Below are positions 8,709 through 17,486 of a stretch of DNA of 64,000 bases, piece after piece. Where the stretch lies: the NCBI RefSeq assembly GCF_002887595.1, contig NZ_PEBU01000001.1, positions 434,001 through 498,000 of the forward strand. The letters are read 5' to 3'. How positions within the stretch are numbered: the stretch's first letter is position 1; each line of letters starts with the position of its first letter. The notes below the pieces were generated by a model. It did not search any database. It saw only the letters and a list, made by a program, of their open reading frames with translations, and had not been told where the DNA came from. The DNA is from Bowmanella denitrificans (GTDB taxonomy: Bacteria > Pseudomonadota > Gammaproteobacteria > Enterobacterales > Alteromonadaceae). The position numbers and the translations under genes were made by a program.

Positions 8709-9228
8709 GTGATAAGGCCCGAGCAACACAACGAATGTCTGTTTAATACGCCGCGGCTAGTTTGTCGGCGCTGGCGTAACAGTGATCTGGATGCCCTGTA
8801 TCAGGTGTATTCCGACCCATTGGCAATGCAATGGGTGGGGGACAGAAAACCGATCAGCTTGCCTGAGTGTCACAATTGGTTGCATGTCACGGCCCGCAAC
8901 TATGCAAGGCTACGGAATGTTTACCCTTGAAGCGCAAACCAGCGGCCAGATTGCTGGCTTTTGTGGGCTGGTTCATCCCGGTAACCAACCACAAGCCGAG
9001 ATCAAGTACGCGCTAAGACGCAACCTGTGGGGCCAGGGTCTGGCCAGTGAGTTTGTACCAGCGTTGTTGAATCACGGCGCTCAGGTGCATGGACTGGAGC
9101 TGATTATTGCCACTGTTTACCCACAAAACCTGGCATCCAGACGGGTGCTGGAAAAAGCTGGCATGTTGCTGGTCAGGGAATTTGACGATGATGGCCATAC
9201 TATTTGTCTGTATGAATGGCATGCATAA
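8709..9228 (+). pseudogene. GNAT acetyltransferase, frameshifted
   Basis: Two overlapping frames together make one RimJ/RimL-type GNAT. The first, from a GTG at 8709, gives TPRLVCRRWRNSDLDALYQV through WLHVTARNYAR. The second picks up at about 8907 with GYGMFTLEAQTSGQIAGFCG and continues through LRRNLWGQGLASE (acetyl-CoA loop) and NLASRRVLEKAGM to 9228. The break is in AAGGCTACGG at about 8905; two extra G would restore the usual YARGYGMF join. It is either a pseudogene by a 2-bp deletion in a G run or a sequencing error. Confidence 0.75.
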
Positions 9229-9247
9229 TCCCGCCTGACCAGCGGTA

Positions 9248-10657
9248 CTACTCTACTCCCAGTTCTTTTAATTTCCTGGTCAGGGTATTGCGCCCCCACC
9301 CCAGTTTACGTGCCGCTTCCTGTTTATGGCCATGGGTATGATGCAAGGCCCGTTCAAGCAGGATTTTTTCAAAACTGATACTGGCGTCATTCAGAATATT
9401 CTGGCGTCCTGACTGCAATTGTTTGTCAGCCCAGACGGCCAATAGACTCTGCCAGTCACCACCAGGCTCTGTACCATCGCGCCCAATAGGCTGTTCATGC
9501 AACTCCTGGGGTAAGTCTGAAGGAATGATTTCTTTGCCACTGGCCATGACGGTTAACCAGCGACACAGGTTTTCCAACTGGCGGACGTTCCCCTGCCACG
9601 GCAACTGACTAAGGATTCTGGCGGTATCCTTACCCAGGGTTTTGGCTTCCACTTCCAGCTCTTTAGCCGCTTTAAGCAGAAAGTGTTCGGCCAGCGGGCC
9701 AATATCTTCACGCCGTTCGGCCAGACGCGGAATATGGATACGAATCACATTCAGGCGGTGAAACAAATCTTCACGAAATTTGCCCTGGCCCACCCGCTGT
9801 TCCAGATTTTGGTGTGTGGCCGCAATAATACGCACATCCACCGATACCGGATTATGCCCACCGACCCGGTAAAACTGACCGTCGGCCAACACCCTGAGCA
9901 AGCGGGTCTGCACATCCAGCGGCATATCGCCAATCTCATCCAGAAACAAGGTGCCGCCGTCGGCCTGCTCAAAACGCCCCTGCCTGGCATTCTGTGCACC
10001 AGTAAACGCGCCTTTCTCGTGGCCAAATAATTCGGATTCAATTAAGTCGGTGGGAATGGCTGCCATATTCAGGGCAATAAATGGCTGCTTTGCCCTGGGG
10101 CTGTGTTTGTGTAGCGCTCTGGCCACCAGCTCTTTACCTGTACCCGACTCGCCGTTGATCAACACACTGATACTGGAGCGAGACAAACGGCCAATAGCGC
10201 GAAATACCTCCTGCATGGCCGGCGCTTCACCGATGATTTCGGTTTCCAGCCTGGGCACCTGACGCTGTTGCTGTTTCAGATGTTCGCGGGAATGGGCCAG
10301 CGCCCGTTTCACCAGATTTACTGCCTCATCGATGTCAAAGGGTTTAGGTAAATATTCAAAGGCGCCGCCCTGATAGGCGTTCACCGCACTGTCCAGATCG
10401 GAATGGGCGGTCATAATAATGACCGGCAGATTGGCAAACTGGCGATGTATTTCCTCCAGTAACTGCATCCCATCCATCTGCGGCATACGGATATCCGATA
10501 CAATCACCTCGGGCTGCTGGCCGGCTTCCAACTGGCGCAGTAAGTCTTGTGGATTGTCAAAGCTATAGCATTCAATGTCTGCTGTCTGCAGGGCCTTTTG
10601 CAGTACCCAGCGAATGGAGCTGTCGTCGTCCACTATCCAAACCGGTGCAGCACTCAT
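9248..10657 (-). CDS. glnG: Nitrogen regulation response regulator NtrC
   Basis: The 469-residue product has three domains. The receiver domain has phospho-acceptor Asp55 in VSDIRMPQMDG. The sigma-54 activating AAA+ domain has GESGTGKE, the sigma-54 contact loop GAFTGA and FLDEIGDMP. The Fis-type helix-turn-helix at the end contains LGWGRNTLTRKLKEL. When phosphorylated by NtrB it activates sigma-54 promoters such as that of glnA. It overlaps ntrB by 4 bp, so the two are translationally coupled. Confidence 0.97.
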   Translation of the reverse strand: MSAAPVWIVDDDSSIRWVLQKALQTADIECYSFDNPQDLLRQLEAGQQPEVIVSDIRMPQMDGMQLLEEIHRQFANLPVIIMTAHSDLDSAVNAYQGGAFEYLPKPFDIDEAVNLVKRALAHSREHLKQQQRQVPRLETEIIGEAPAMQEVFRAIGRLSRSSISVLINGESGTGKELVARALHKHSPRAKQPFIALNMAAIPTDLIESELFGHEKGAFTGAQNARQGRFEQADGGTLFLDEIGDMPLDVQTRLLRVLADGQFYRVGGHNPVSVDVRIIAATHQNLEQRVGQGKFREDLFHRLNVIRIHIPRLAERREDIGPLAEHFLLKAAKELEVEAKTLGKDTARILSQLPWQGNVRQLENLCRWLTVMASGKEIIPSDLPQELHEQPIGRDGTEPGGDWQSLLAVWADKQLQSGRQNILNDASISFEKILLERALHHTHGHKQEAARKLGWGRNTLTRKLKELGVE

Positions 10658-11718
10658 AGTCCGGGCTCCTTCTTATCAATGGGCAGGTAAATGGTAAATT
10701 CGGTATGGCCGGGCCAGCTTTCCACTTCAATTTTGCCCCTGTGGTGATCGATCAGATTCTGGGCAATGGACAGACCCAGTCCGGTGCCGTCCTGCTTACC
10801 TGTGACCATGGGGTAGAAAAGTGTGTCCTTAAGGCGATCGGGAATGCCCGGGCCGTTATCAATAATTTTAATCTGTGCGCAGAGCGGGAAGCGTTTGCCA
10901 TGAATCGTCACTTGCCGCTCAATACGGGTTATAAAGCGAATAACGCCCTTACCCTCCAGCACTTGTACGGCGTTACGGGCAATATTCAGCACCGCTTGCT
11001 GAATTTTTTCATCGTCAATCCACAGTTCCGGGATACTGGGATCGTAGTCACGCACCAACTGTACATCGGCAATTTCATCCAGACTCAGCAGGGTACGGAT
11101 TTTTTCCAGCACCCAGTGCAGATTATGCCACTGGAAGTTTGGCGGCTTATTCGGACCCAGTAAGCGATCAACCAGATTACGCAAGCGGTCCGATTGCTCG
11201 ATAATCAGCTGGGTAAATTCCCTTAGCTCCGGGCCAGCCAGTTGTTTTTCCAACAGCTGTGCCGCTCCCCGCAGGCCACCCAGGGGGTTTTTAATTTCAT
11301 GGGCCAGGCCACGTACCAGTTCGCGGGCCGCCTGTTGTTGTGCCCATTGCTGGTTTTCCTGGCTGATGCGCCGCAGATTATCGATTTTTTTAATTTCCAA
11401 CAGCAGCATAGGCTGTTTGCGCTGCTCAATGCTGGTGACCATGATGTCGGCCAGAGAATGACGTCCGTCGGCAAAAGTCACCTGCACTTCGCTATCAGAA
11501 AAGCTTTCCCGGTATTGCAGCGCACCGAGTAAACGTTGGGTTTCCAAACTGGACTGTAAAAACAGTTTGCGCAGCTCCTGGCCCTGTAATTGATTAAAAC
11601 TTTGCTCGAAGAAAGACTCTGCCGCAGGATTGGCATATCTCACCTTCAGCTCATCGTCCAGCAGCAACACTGCCAGGGACAAATGGCCGATCAGACTTTC
11701 CGGAGATCCTGTTGTCAC
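10654..11718 (-). CDS. glnL: Nitrogen regulation sensor histidine kinase NtrB
   Basis: A soluble 354-residue kinase. The N-terminal PAS-like domain covers LSLAVLLLDDELKVRYANPA. The dimerisation and phospho-acceptor region contains LVRGLAHEIKNPLGGL (histidine in the H box), and the ATPase domain ends with DGTGLGLSIAQNL. It senses nitrogen status through the PII protein and phosphorylates or dephosphorylates NtrC. It is the first gene of the ntrBC unit, and a perfect NtrC palindrome lies 49 bp upstream of its start, pointing to autoregulation. Confidence 0.97.
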   Translation of the reverse strand: MTTGSPESLIGHLSLAVLLLDDELKVRYANPAAESFFEQSFNQLQGQELRKLFLQSSLETQRLLGALQYRESFSDSEVQVTFADGRHSLADIMVTSIEQRKQPMLLLEIKKIDNLRRISQENQQWAQQQAARELVRGLAHEIKNPLGGLRGAAQLLEKQLAGPELREFTQLIIEQSDRLRNLVDRLLGPNKPPNFQWHNLHWVLEKIRTLLSLDEIADVQLVRDYDPSIPELWIDDEKIQQAVLNIARNAVQVLEGKGVIRFITRIERQVTIHGKRFPLCAQIKIIDNGPGIPDRLKDTLFYPMVTGKQDGTGLGLSIAQNLIDHHRGKIEVESWPGHTEFTIYLPIDKKEPGL

Positions 11719-11766
11719 CCATACCTCGTGAATAAAATCTGAGCTGGTCTGTTACTATCAACTCCA

Positions 11767-11783
11767 TGCACCAACATGGTGCA
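11767..11783. promoter_or_regulatory. NtrC-binding site upstream of ntrB
   Basis: The 17-bp sequence TGCACCAACATGGTGCA is a perfect palindrome in its 7-bp arms and equals the enteric NtrC consensus (TGCACCA-N3-TGGTGCA). It lies 49-65 bp before the ntrB start. The equivalent site in E. coli glnLp mediates repression by NtrC, so negative autoregulation is the likely role. Confidence 0.85.
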
Positions 11784-11842
11784 CAGAAACTGTAGCATGC
11801 TTTATTTTAATGCGCTGCCAGCTTTTATGTCGTTGGGATGCC

Positions 11843-12343
11843 TTAATCTGCCCGGTTCAGTACAGAAGCCTGATGCAGATAGAAGGTATGCTCAGGAGAC
11901 GATGCAAGGATCTTGCCCGATTTGTTAATAAGTTGAATCTGAATCTGGTGTGCACCGCGAGGCACACCCTGCAGGTTAAAATTTGGGCTGGCACCGGTGG
12001 CCATGACCTGGCCATCCAGCAGTAACTGGAAGCTACCAACGGCGTTAGGACTAATACTGCCACTGACCTGTACTTCGCCAAGATTGTTGCGAATCGTCGC
12101 CTCATGCGCTGGCGCCAGAATGGTTAATTGATAGGTTTTGTCCGGTTTTTTGGAGGGCGTCGTTGAGTTGACCTGTTTTGGTGCAAGGGAATCGGCGGTG
12201 TTAGCTTTAGGCAGACTAACAGGCACTGCACCAGCCACCGGCCGGTCTGTGTAAATCACTGTGCCATCGGCTTTCACGACTTTATATAAGGTGGCGCTGT
12301 TAACCGAAAACGTTACCAATGCCAGTACCCACGCCAGTTTCAT
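11843..12343 (-). CDS. DUF4124-containing exported protein
   Basis: The 166-residue product has a signal peptide (MKLAWVLALVTFSVNSA) directly followed by the DUF4124 core LYKVVKADGTVIYTDRPV. A linker and a C-terminal beta-rich module (QLTILAPAHEATIRNN to HTFYLHQA), immunoglobulin-like in character, follow. DUF4124 proteins next to glnA/ntrBC are common in gammaproteobacteria, but the function is unknown. It is a periplasmic protein by prediction. AAGG lies eight bases before the ATG. Its start is 52 bp past the glnA terminator, and it probably has its own promoter. Confidence 0.85.
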   Translation of the reverse strand: MKLAWVLALVTFSVNSATLYKVVKADGTVIYTDRPVAGAVPVSLPKANTADSLAPKQVNSTTPSKKPDKTYQLTILAPAHEATIRNNLGEVQVSGSISPNAVGSFQLLLDGQVMATGASPNFNLQGVPRGAHQIQIQLINKSGKILASSPEHTFYLHQASVLNRAD

Positions 12344-12389
12344 CCTTTGTACCTTTACAAGCTGCCTTACAGCAGTGTAGCCGCAGACC

Positions 12390-12420
12390 CGGCAACAAAA
12401 AAGCCCGCACTAGGCGGGCC
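12390..12420 (-). terminator. Rho-independent terminator of glnA
   Basis: Read on the minus strand, the arms GCCCGC (12414-12419 side) and GCGGGC (12403-12408 side) enclose a short loop. They are followed by a TTTTTTGTTGCC tract from 12402 downward. It lies 20 bp past the glnA stop. Confidence 0.88.
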
Positions 12421-12439
12421 TTGGTATGCAAAGCGAAAC

Positions 12440-13849
12440 TTACACGCTGTAATACATATCGAATTCTACAGGGTGCGTGGTCATGGCCAGTTTTTCCACT
12501 TCCAGGCGCTTGATGGCAATGTAGGCGTCGATCATGTCGTCGCTCATCACACCGCCTTCCTTCAGGAATTCACGGTCTGCATCCAGTGCATCCAACGCCA
12601 TTTCCAGGCTGTGAGAAACAGTTGGAATATCTTTGGCTTCTTCTGGCGGCAGGTCGTACAGGTCCTTGTCCATGGCATCGCCAGGGTGGATCTTGTTCTT
12701 AATGCCATCCAGGCCAGCCATCAACATAGCCGTAAACGCCAGGTAAGGGTTGGCCGCCGGGTCAGGGAAGCGAACTTCAATACGACGTCCCTTCACGCTG
12801 GGTACGTGCGGAATACGGATAGAGGCAGAGCGGTTACGGGCCGAATAAGCCAGCATAACAGGCGCTTCGAACCCTGGGACCAAACGCTTATACGAGTTGG
12901 TGGTTGGGTTAGCAAACGCGTTGATAGCGCGGGCGTGCTTAATAATACCACCGATGTAGTACAAAGCTTCTTCAGACAGACCAGCGTATTTATCACCAGC
13001 GAAGATGTTCTTGCCATCTTTACTGATGGACTGGTGAACGTGCATGCCAGAACCGTTATCACCCACCAAAGGCTTGGGCATAAAGGTCGCGGTTTTGCCA
13101 TAGGCATCGGCGACGTTATGCACAACATATTTGTAGATTTGCACTTCATCAGCCTTGGTGGTCATGGTGTTGAAACGGCAGGCGATCTCGTTTTGTCCGG
13201 CTGTGGCCACTTCATGGTGGTGAGCTTCAATAGACAAGCCCATTTCTTCCATCACCAAACACATGGCGGCACGGATATCGTGAGCAGAGTCAACCGGTGG
13301 AACCGGGAAATAACCGCCTTTCACACTTGGACGGTGACCCTTGTTACCACCTTCGAATTCAACGCCTGAATTCCACTTGGCTTCCATAGAGTCGATTTCA
13401 TAGAAAGAACCGGCCATATCGGTGTGGAAACGAATATCGTCAAACATAAAGAATTCAGGCTCGGGACCCATCAGTACGGTGTCACCGATACCGGTAGATT
13501 TCAGGTATTCTTCTGCGCGTCTGGCGATAGAGCGTGGATCACGATCGTAGCCCTGCATGGTAGAGGGTTCATAAATGTCGCAACGGATGTTTACCTGGGT
13601 TTCTTCAGCAAAAGGATCTAAAACTGCTGAGCTGGCGTCAGGCATTAACACCATGTCAGAATCATTAATACCTTTCCAGCCTGCGATGGAGGAACCATCA
13701 AACATTTTGCCTTCCTCGAAGAACTCTTCGTCCACCAGGCTGGCAGGAATGGAAACGTGCTGCTCTTTACCTTTGGTATCGGTAAAACGCAGGTCAACAA
13801 ACTTGGCTTCACTTTCTTTGATCAGGTCCAGTGCCTTTTCTACTGACAT
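12440..13849 (-). CDS. glnA: Glutamine synthetase type I
   Basis: Catalyses ATP-dependent formation of glutamine from glutamate and ammonia, the entry point of ammonium assimilation. The product from ATG 13849 is 469 residues, the same as E. coli GlnA, and that start has GGAGG six bases upstream; an in-frame codon at 13873 is less likely. Visible landmarks are [14 protein letters not shown] near the N-terminus, MGPEPEFF, the ATP-binding region [15 protein letters not shown], and [14 protein letters not shown] with the tyrosine that is adenylylated in enteric enzymes. It has its own sigma-54 type promoter region and a downstream terminator, and lies between ntrBC and typA as in enterics. Confidence 0.98.
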   Translation of the reverse strand: MSVEKALDLIKESEAKFVDLRFTDTKGKEQHVSIPASLVDEEFFEEGKMFDGSSIAGWKGINDSDMVLMPDASSAVLDPFAEETQVNIRCDIYEPSTMQGYDRDPRSIARRAEEYLKSTGIGDTVLMGPEPEFFMFDDIRFHTDMAGSFYEIDSMEAKWNSGVEFEGGNKGHRPSVKGGYFPVPPVDSAHDIRAAMCLVMEEMGLSIEAHHHEVATAGQNEIACRFNTMTTKADEVQIYKYVVHNVADAYGKTATFMPKPLVGDNGSGMHVHQSISKDGKNIFAGDKYAGLSEEALYYIGGIIKHARAINAFANPTTNSYKRLVPGFEAPVMLAYSARNRSASIRIPHVPSVKGRRIEVRFPDPAANPYLAFTAMLMAGLDGIKNKIHPGDAMDKDLYDLPPEEAKDIPTVSHSLEMALDALDADREFLKEGGVMSDDMIDAYIAIKRLEVEKLAMTTHPVEFDMYYSV

Positions 13850-13924
13850 TATGTCCTCCAGGTTGATATTCAAAACGCAGATTCAGCTTCTGCGGGTAAG
13901 TCGAATTTTCTGCTGCTGACAAAA

Positions 13925-13939
13925 GCGATTTCCATGCCA
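13925..13939 (-). promoter_or_regulatory. Sigma-54 promoter of glnA
   Basis: On the minus strand the sequence reads TGGCATGGAAATCGC. GG and GC are separated by exactly 10 bases, as required for -24/-12 promoters (consensus TGGCAC-N5-TTGC). Transcription would start near 13913, giving a leader of about 64 bases before the GlnA ATG. The NtrC sites upstream fit enhancer distance. Confidence 0.75.
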
Positions 13940-13990
13940 ACTCAATAATTACCTCTGCAACGCCCTGTTGACGCGCAACATATTGAACAA

Positions 13991-14071
13991 GGTACCAAAA
14001 CGGCGCACGGGATTGCACCAACATAGTGCAGATAAGCACCAAAATGGCGCGAGGTGCGCCAGAAAGATGCA
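13991..14071. promoter_or_regulatory. Array of NtrC-type sites upstream of glnA
   Basis: The best site is TGCACCAACATAGTGCA at 14014-14030, one base from the consensus palindrome. Weaker relatives lie at 13991-14007 (GGTACCAAAACGGCGCA), 14035-14051 (AGCACCAAAATGGCGCG) and 14055-14071 (TGCGCCAGAAAGATGCA). Centre-to-centre spacing is 20-23 bp, about two helical turns, so all face the same side. The best site is centred near -109 from the inferred start, like the strong enhancer sites of E. coli glnAp2. Confidence 0.7.
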
Positions 14072-14319
14072 CCTAAAAGTAGACGAATTCCGGCTAGCTG
14101 CAAAGCAAAGTCAACAAGGCTGCGTAAAAAACACAAAGTGTCATCGCAAAGTCACAGATAAAACTGTACAATCCGCCGCCTGAAAATGGGAATTGGGTGA
14201 AAATTTCGGCAAAGCCGGCATAAAACCCGACCTGTTAAGTCAGGATGAAATACACTTCAGACTGAATAGCCTGTTTGGATGACGACATCATCCGCTCCAT
14301 GCCACCAAGAGAGAATCTG

Positions 14320-16155
14320 ATGAGTTCACAACATACCTCACTGGAAAAACTGAGGAACATTGCCATTATTGCCCACGTTGACCATGGTAAAACCACGCTG
14401 GTCGACAAGCTGCTTCAACAGTCCGGCACCCTGGACAGCCGCAAGGGCACGGACGAACGCGTTATGGATTCCAATGCGTTGGAAAAAGAGCGTGGTATTA
14501 CCATCCTGGCCAAAAATACCGCCATCAACTGGAAAGACTACCGTATCAACATTCTGGATACCCCTGGACACGCCGACTTCGGTGGTGAAGTTGAACGGGT
14601 ATTGTCTATGGCAGACTCTGTACTGCTGTTGGTCGATGCAGTGGACGGCCCAATGCCACAGACCCGCTTTGTCACGCAAAAAGCCTTTGCTCATGGTCTG
14701 AATCCCATTGTGGTCATCAACAAGATTGACCGTCCGGGTGCACGACCTGATTGGGTAATGGATCAGGTTTTTGATTTGTTTGACAACCTGGGTGCCAACG
14801 ACCAGCAACTGGACTTCCCGGTTGTTTACGCTTCGGCGCTGCAGGGCTGGGCCAGCATGGACGAAAACCAACAGAGCGGCGATATGGAACCTTTGTTCCA
14901 GGCCATTGTTGACAAAGTTTCACCCCCGAATGCCGACCCGGAAGGGTCATTACAGATGCAGATCTCCCAGTTGGACTACTCCAGCTACCTGGGCATTATC
15001 GGCATTGGTCGCATCAAGCGTGGCCAGGTTAAAGTTAACCAGCAGGTAACCGTAATGGGTGCCGATGGCAAAAAGCGCAACGGTAAAGTGGGTCAGGTAT
15101 TTGGTTATCTGGGCCTGGACAGATATGAAGCAGAAAGTGCCAGCGCTGGTGACATTGTTGCTATCAGTGGTCTGGGTGAACTGAAAATCTCTGACACCGT
15201 TTGTGCAGTGGACAATGTAGAAGCTCTGCCGCCCCTGACCGTTGATGAACCCACGGTAACCATGACCTTCCAGGTTAATACCTCGCCTTTCGCTGGCCAG
15301 GACGGTAAATTTGTTACCTCACGTCAGATTCTGGAAAGACTGCAGACCGAACTGAAACACAACGTTGCACTGCGGGTTGAAGAAACGGCTGATCCGGACA
15401 AGTTCCGCGTATCCGGCCGTGGTGAGCTGCACTTGGGTGTGCTGATAGAAAACATGCGTCGCGAAGGCTACGAGTTGGCAGTATCCCGCCCGGAAGTGAT
15501 TCTGCGTAAAGATGGCGAGCAGTTGCTTGAACCCTATGAAACTTTGACGGTAGATATCGAAGAAGAGAATCAGGGCTCCATTATGGAACAGTTGGGTCTG
15601 CGCAAAGCAGAAATGCGTGATATGAACCCAGACGGCAAAGGCCGGGTACGCATTGACTTTGTGGTACCCAGCCGCGGTCTGATTGGTTTCCAGACTGACT
15701 TTATGACGCTGACCTCTGGTACCGGTCTGATGTACCACACTTTCCTGGAATACGGCCCGCACGCAGGTGGCCGTATCGGTCAACGCAACAACGGCGTATT
15801 GATCTCCAACGCCAAAGGTAAGGCACTTGCTTATGCATTGTTTAACCTGCAGGAGCGTGGCCGCTTGTTTATCGGCCATGGTGCGGAAGTATACGAAGGT
15901 CAGATTATCGGTATTCACAGCCGCGACAACGATCTGACAGTAAACTGCCTGAAGGGTAAGCAGCTGACCAACATTCGTGCCGCTGGTACGGATGAGGCCC
16001 TGACCCTGACGCCACCTATCCGTATGACGTTAGAGCGGGCACTGGAGTTTATTGATGACGACGAGTTGGTGGAAGTCACCCCCAACCATATCCGTCTGCG
16101 TAAAAAGCTGCTGACGGAAAATGACCGTAAGCGTGCTTCCAGAAGCGCTGACTAA
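14320..16155 (+). CDS. typA: Ribosome-dependent GTPase BipA/TypA
   Basis: A translational GTPase of the EF-G family that binds the 70S ribosome and helps 50S assembly and stress adaptation. The G domain begins at [20 protein letters not shown] (G1), followed by RGITILAKN (G2 region), [11 protein letters not shown] (G3), [12 protein letters not shown] (G4) and YASALQGWA (G5). Domains II, III and V and the BipA-specific C-terminal domain ([11 protein letters not shown] to the end) are complete. From ATG 14320 the product is 611 residues against 607 in E. coli; an in-frame earlier codon at 14275 lacks support. It is divergent from glnA and ends in a strong terminator. Confidence 0.96.
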   Translation: MSSQHTSLEKLRNIAIIAHVDHGKTTLVDKLLQQSGTLDSRKGTDERVMDSNALEKERGITILAKNTAINWKDYRINILDTPGHADFGGEVERVLSMADSVLLLVDAVDGPMPQTRFVTQKAFAHGLNPIVVINKIDRPGARPDWVMDQVFDLFDNLGANDQQLDFPVVYASALQGWASMDENQQSGDMEPLFQAIVDKVSPPNADPEGSLQMQISQLDYSSYLGIIGIGRIKRGQVKVNQQVTVMGADGKKRNGKVGQVFGYLGLDRYEAESASAGDIVAISGLGELKISDTVCAVDNVEALPPLTVDEPTVTMTFQVNTSPFAGQDGKFVTSRQILERLQTELKHNVALRVEETADPDKFRVSGRGELHLGVLIENMRREGYELAVSRPEVILRKDGEQLLEPYETLTVDIEEENQGSIMEQLGLRKAEMRDMNPDGKGRVRIDFVVPSRGLIGFQTDFMTLTSGTGLMYHTFLEYGPHAGGRIGQRNNGVLISNAKGKALAYALFNLQERGRLFIGHGAEVYEGQIIGIHSRDNDLTVNCLKGKQLTNIRAAGTDEALTLTPPIRMTLERALEFIDDDELVEVTPNHIRLRKKLLTENDRKRASRSAD

Positions 16156-16162
16156 GAAGAGA

Positions 16163-16190
16163 AACCCGCACTTGTGCGGGTTTTTTATTT
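16163..16190 (+). terminator. Rho-independent terminator of typA
   Basis: The arms AACCCGCA (16163-16170) and TGCGGGTT (16175-16182) enclose CTTG and are followed by TTTTATTT. It lies 8 bp after the typA stop. Confidence 0.92.
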
Positions 16191-16375
16191 ATGTCGCAGT
16201 GGCAGGGATGCACATAAGCGACGATATCCTCACATAAAGGATATGCCGACCTGGCACAGAGCACGCATCGGCGATAAGCAGGAATAGCAGATTAATTTCC
16301 TTACTGACCCGAAATTCATTTAGATTGAGTTAAGATTCCTTATCATTTGCATGCATTGTTATTAAGGAAGTCAGT

Positions 16376-17479
16376 ATGCTGCGTTTTGCCCTTTTACTCT
16401 TAGCCCTGCTCAGTCTGGTTGGTTGTCAGGACGACCTGCCCGATGAGAAACCCTTGATTAGGCCCATTGCCTGGACCGAAGCCACGGCCTCGCCACTGGA
16501 ACAGGTGCGTCGCTTGTCAGGCACTATGGCGCCAGTGGAAGCGGCCAGCCTGAGTTTTGAAGTAAGCGGCAAGACAGAAAGTGTCAGTGTTAATCTGGGC
16601 GAGAACGTCAAGCAAGGCCAGGAACTGGCCAGATTGAATCAACGCAGTTTTACTCTGAGTCTGCAATCCGCCCAGGCCACACTGGAGCAGGCACATGCCA
16701 GTTTTACAGAAGCCGAAAACGAATATAAACGCTATGCAGAACTGGTTGAACAAGGTGTGGTATCCAAATCCGGCTTTGACAATGCCAAAGCGGCGTTTGA
16801 ATCTTCACGCAGTGCCGTGGGCGTGGCCCAGGCTCAGCTTGATATTGCCCGCAAAAATCTGCATGACAGTGTCCTATTAGCGCCCTACGACGGCATAATC
16901 ACTAAGCGTCGGGTCGAGCCTTCACAACAGATAGCCGCCGGTCAGACCGTGTTTGAGATTGAGGGCGAGCACGGTTTGGAAGTTCGCCTGATGGTGCCGG
17001 AAACCATTATTCAGGAATTACAAAATGGTATGGAGCTACCCGTACGCTTCCCCGTCTTACCGGAGCTGGTGCTGAAAGGTCGAATTTCTGAAATCGGAAC
17101 CCGCGCAGAAGCGGCCAATGCCTTTCCTACTGTTATTACGCTGAATGAACATGATGGCCGTTTGCGTGCCGGTATGACCGCCGAAGTCGACATTACCTTC
17201 GACGGTGTGGGTCGCTCAGGTTTTGCCGGTCGCAGCTTACGCGTGCCAGTATCGTCCCTGGCTGCCGATACCGGCAATGCCGTGTATTTGTTTGTTTATG
17301 ACCCACAGCAACAAAAAGTCTTCAAGCGTCGGGTGCAGACCGAGAATATTATCAATAACGAAGTATATATTTCCGACGGCTTGCAGGAAGGGGAGATAGT
17401 CGCCACAGCCGGGGTTGCTTTCCTGCGTGATGGCCAGGCGGTCAGCCTGTTGGATAAGCAAATTCGTCAGTTTAATTAA
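16376..17479 (+). CDS. RND efflux periplasmic adaptor (membrane fusion lipoprotein)
   Basis: The 367-residue product has a lipoprotein signal peptide (LLALLSLVGC) and the classic adaptor order. First is a beta-barrel/lipoyl half (VEAASLSFEVSGKTESVSVN then GENVKQGQELARL), then an alpha-helical hairpin (about residues 90-165). The second lipoyl half follows (LAPYDGIITKRRVEPSQQIAAG), and then the beta-barrel and membrane-proximal domains. It would link the inner-membrane pump encoded 7 bp downstream to a TolC-like channel that is not encoded here. Substrate unknown. Confidence 0.93.
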   Translation: MLRFALLLLALLSLVGCQDDLPDEKPLIRPIAWTEATASPLEQVRRLSGTMAPVEAASLSFEVSGKTESVSVNLGENVKQGQELARLNQRSFTLSLQSAQATLEQAHASFTEAENEYKRYAELVEQGVVSKSGFDNAKAAFESSRSAVGVAQAQLDIARKNLHDSVLLAPYDGIITKRRVEPSQQIAAGQTVFEIEGEHGLEVRLMVPETIIQELQNGMELPVRFPVLPELVLKGRISEIGTRAEAANAFPTVITLNEHDGRLRAGMTAEVDITFDGVGRSGFAGRSLRVPVSSLAADTGNAVYLFVYDPQQQKVFKRRVQTENIINNEVYISDGLQEGEIVATAGVAFLRDGQAVSLLDKQIRQFN

Positions 17480-17486
17480 GGACAGA

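Noticed and set aside
12347-13369. Long + strand ORF of 340 codons antisense to glnA
   Set aside because: It is the complement of a highly conserved, codon-biased gene, its predicted protein matches nothing, and it has no ribosome-binding site.
15319-15918. 199-codon minus strand ORF inside typA
   Set aside because: It is a shadow of the typA reading frame; the sense frame is a complete conserved GTPase.
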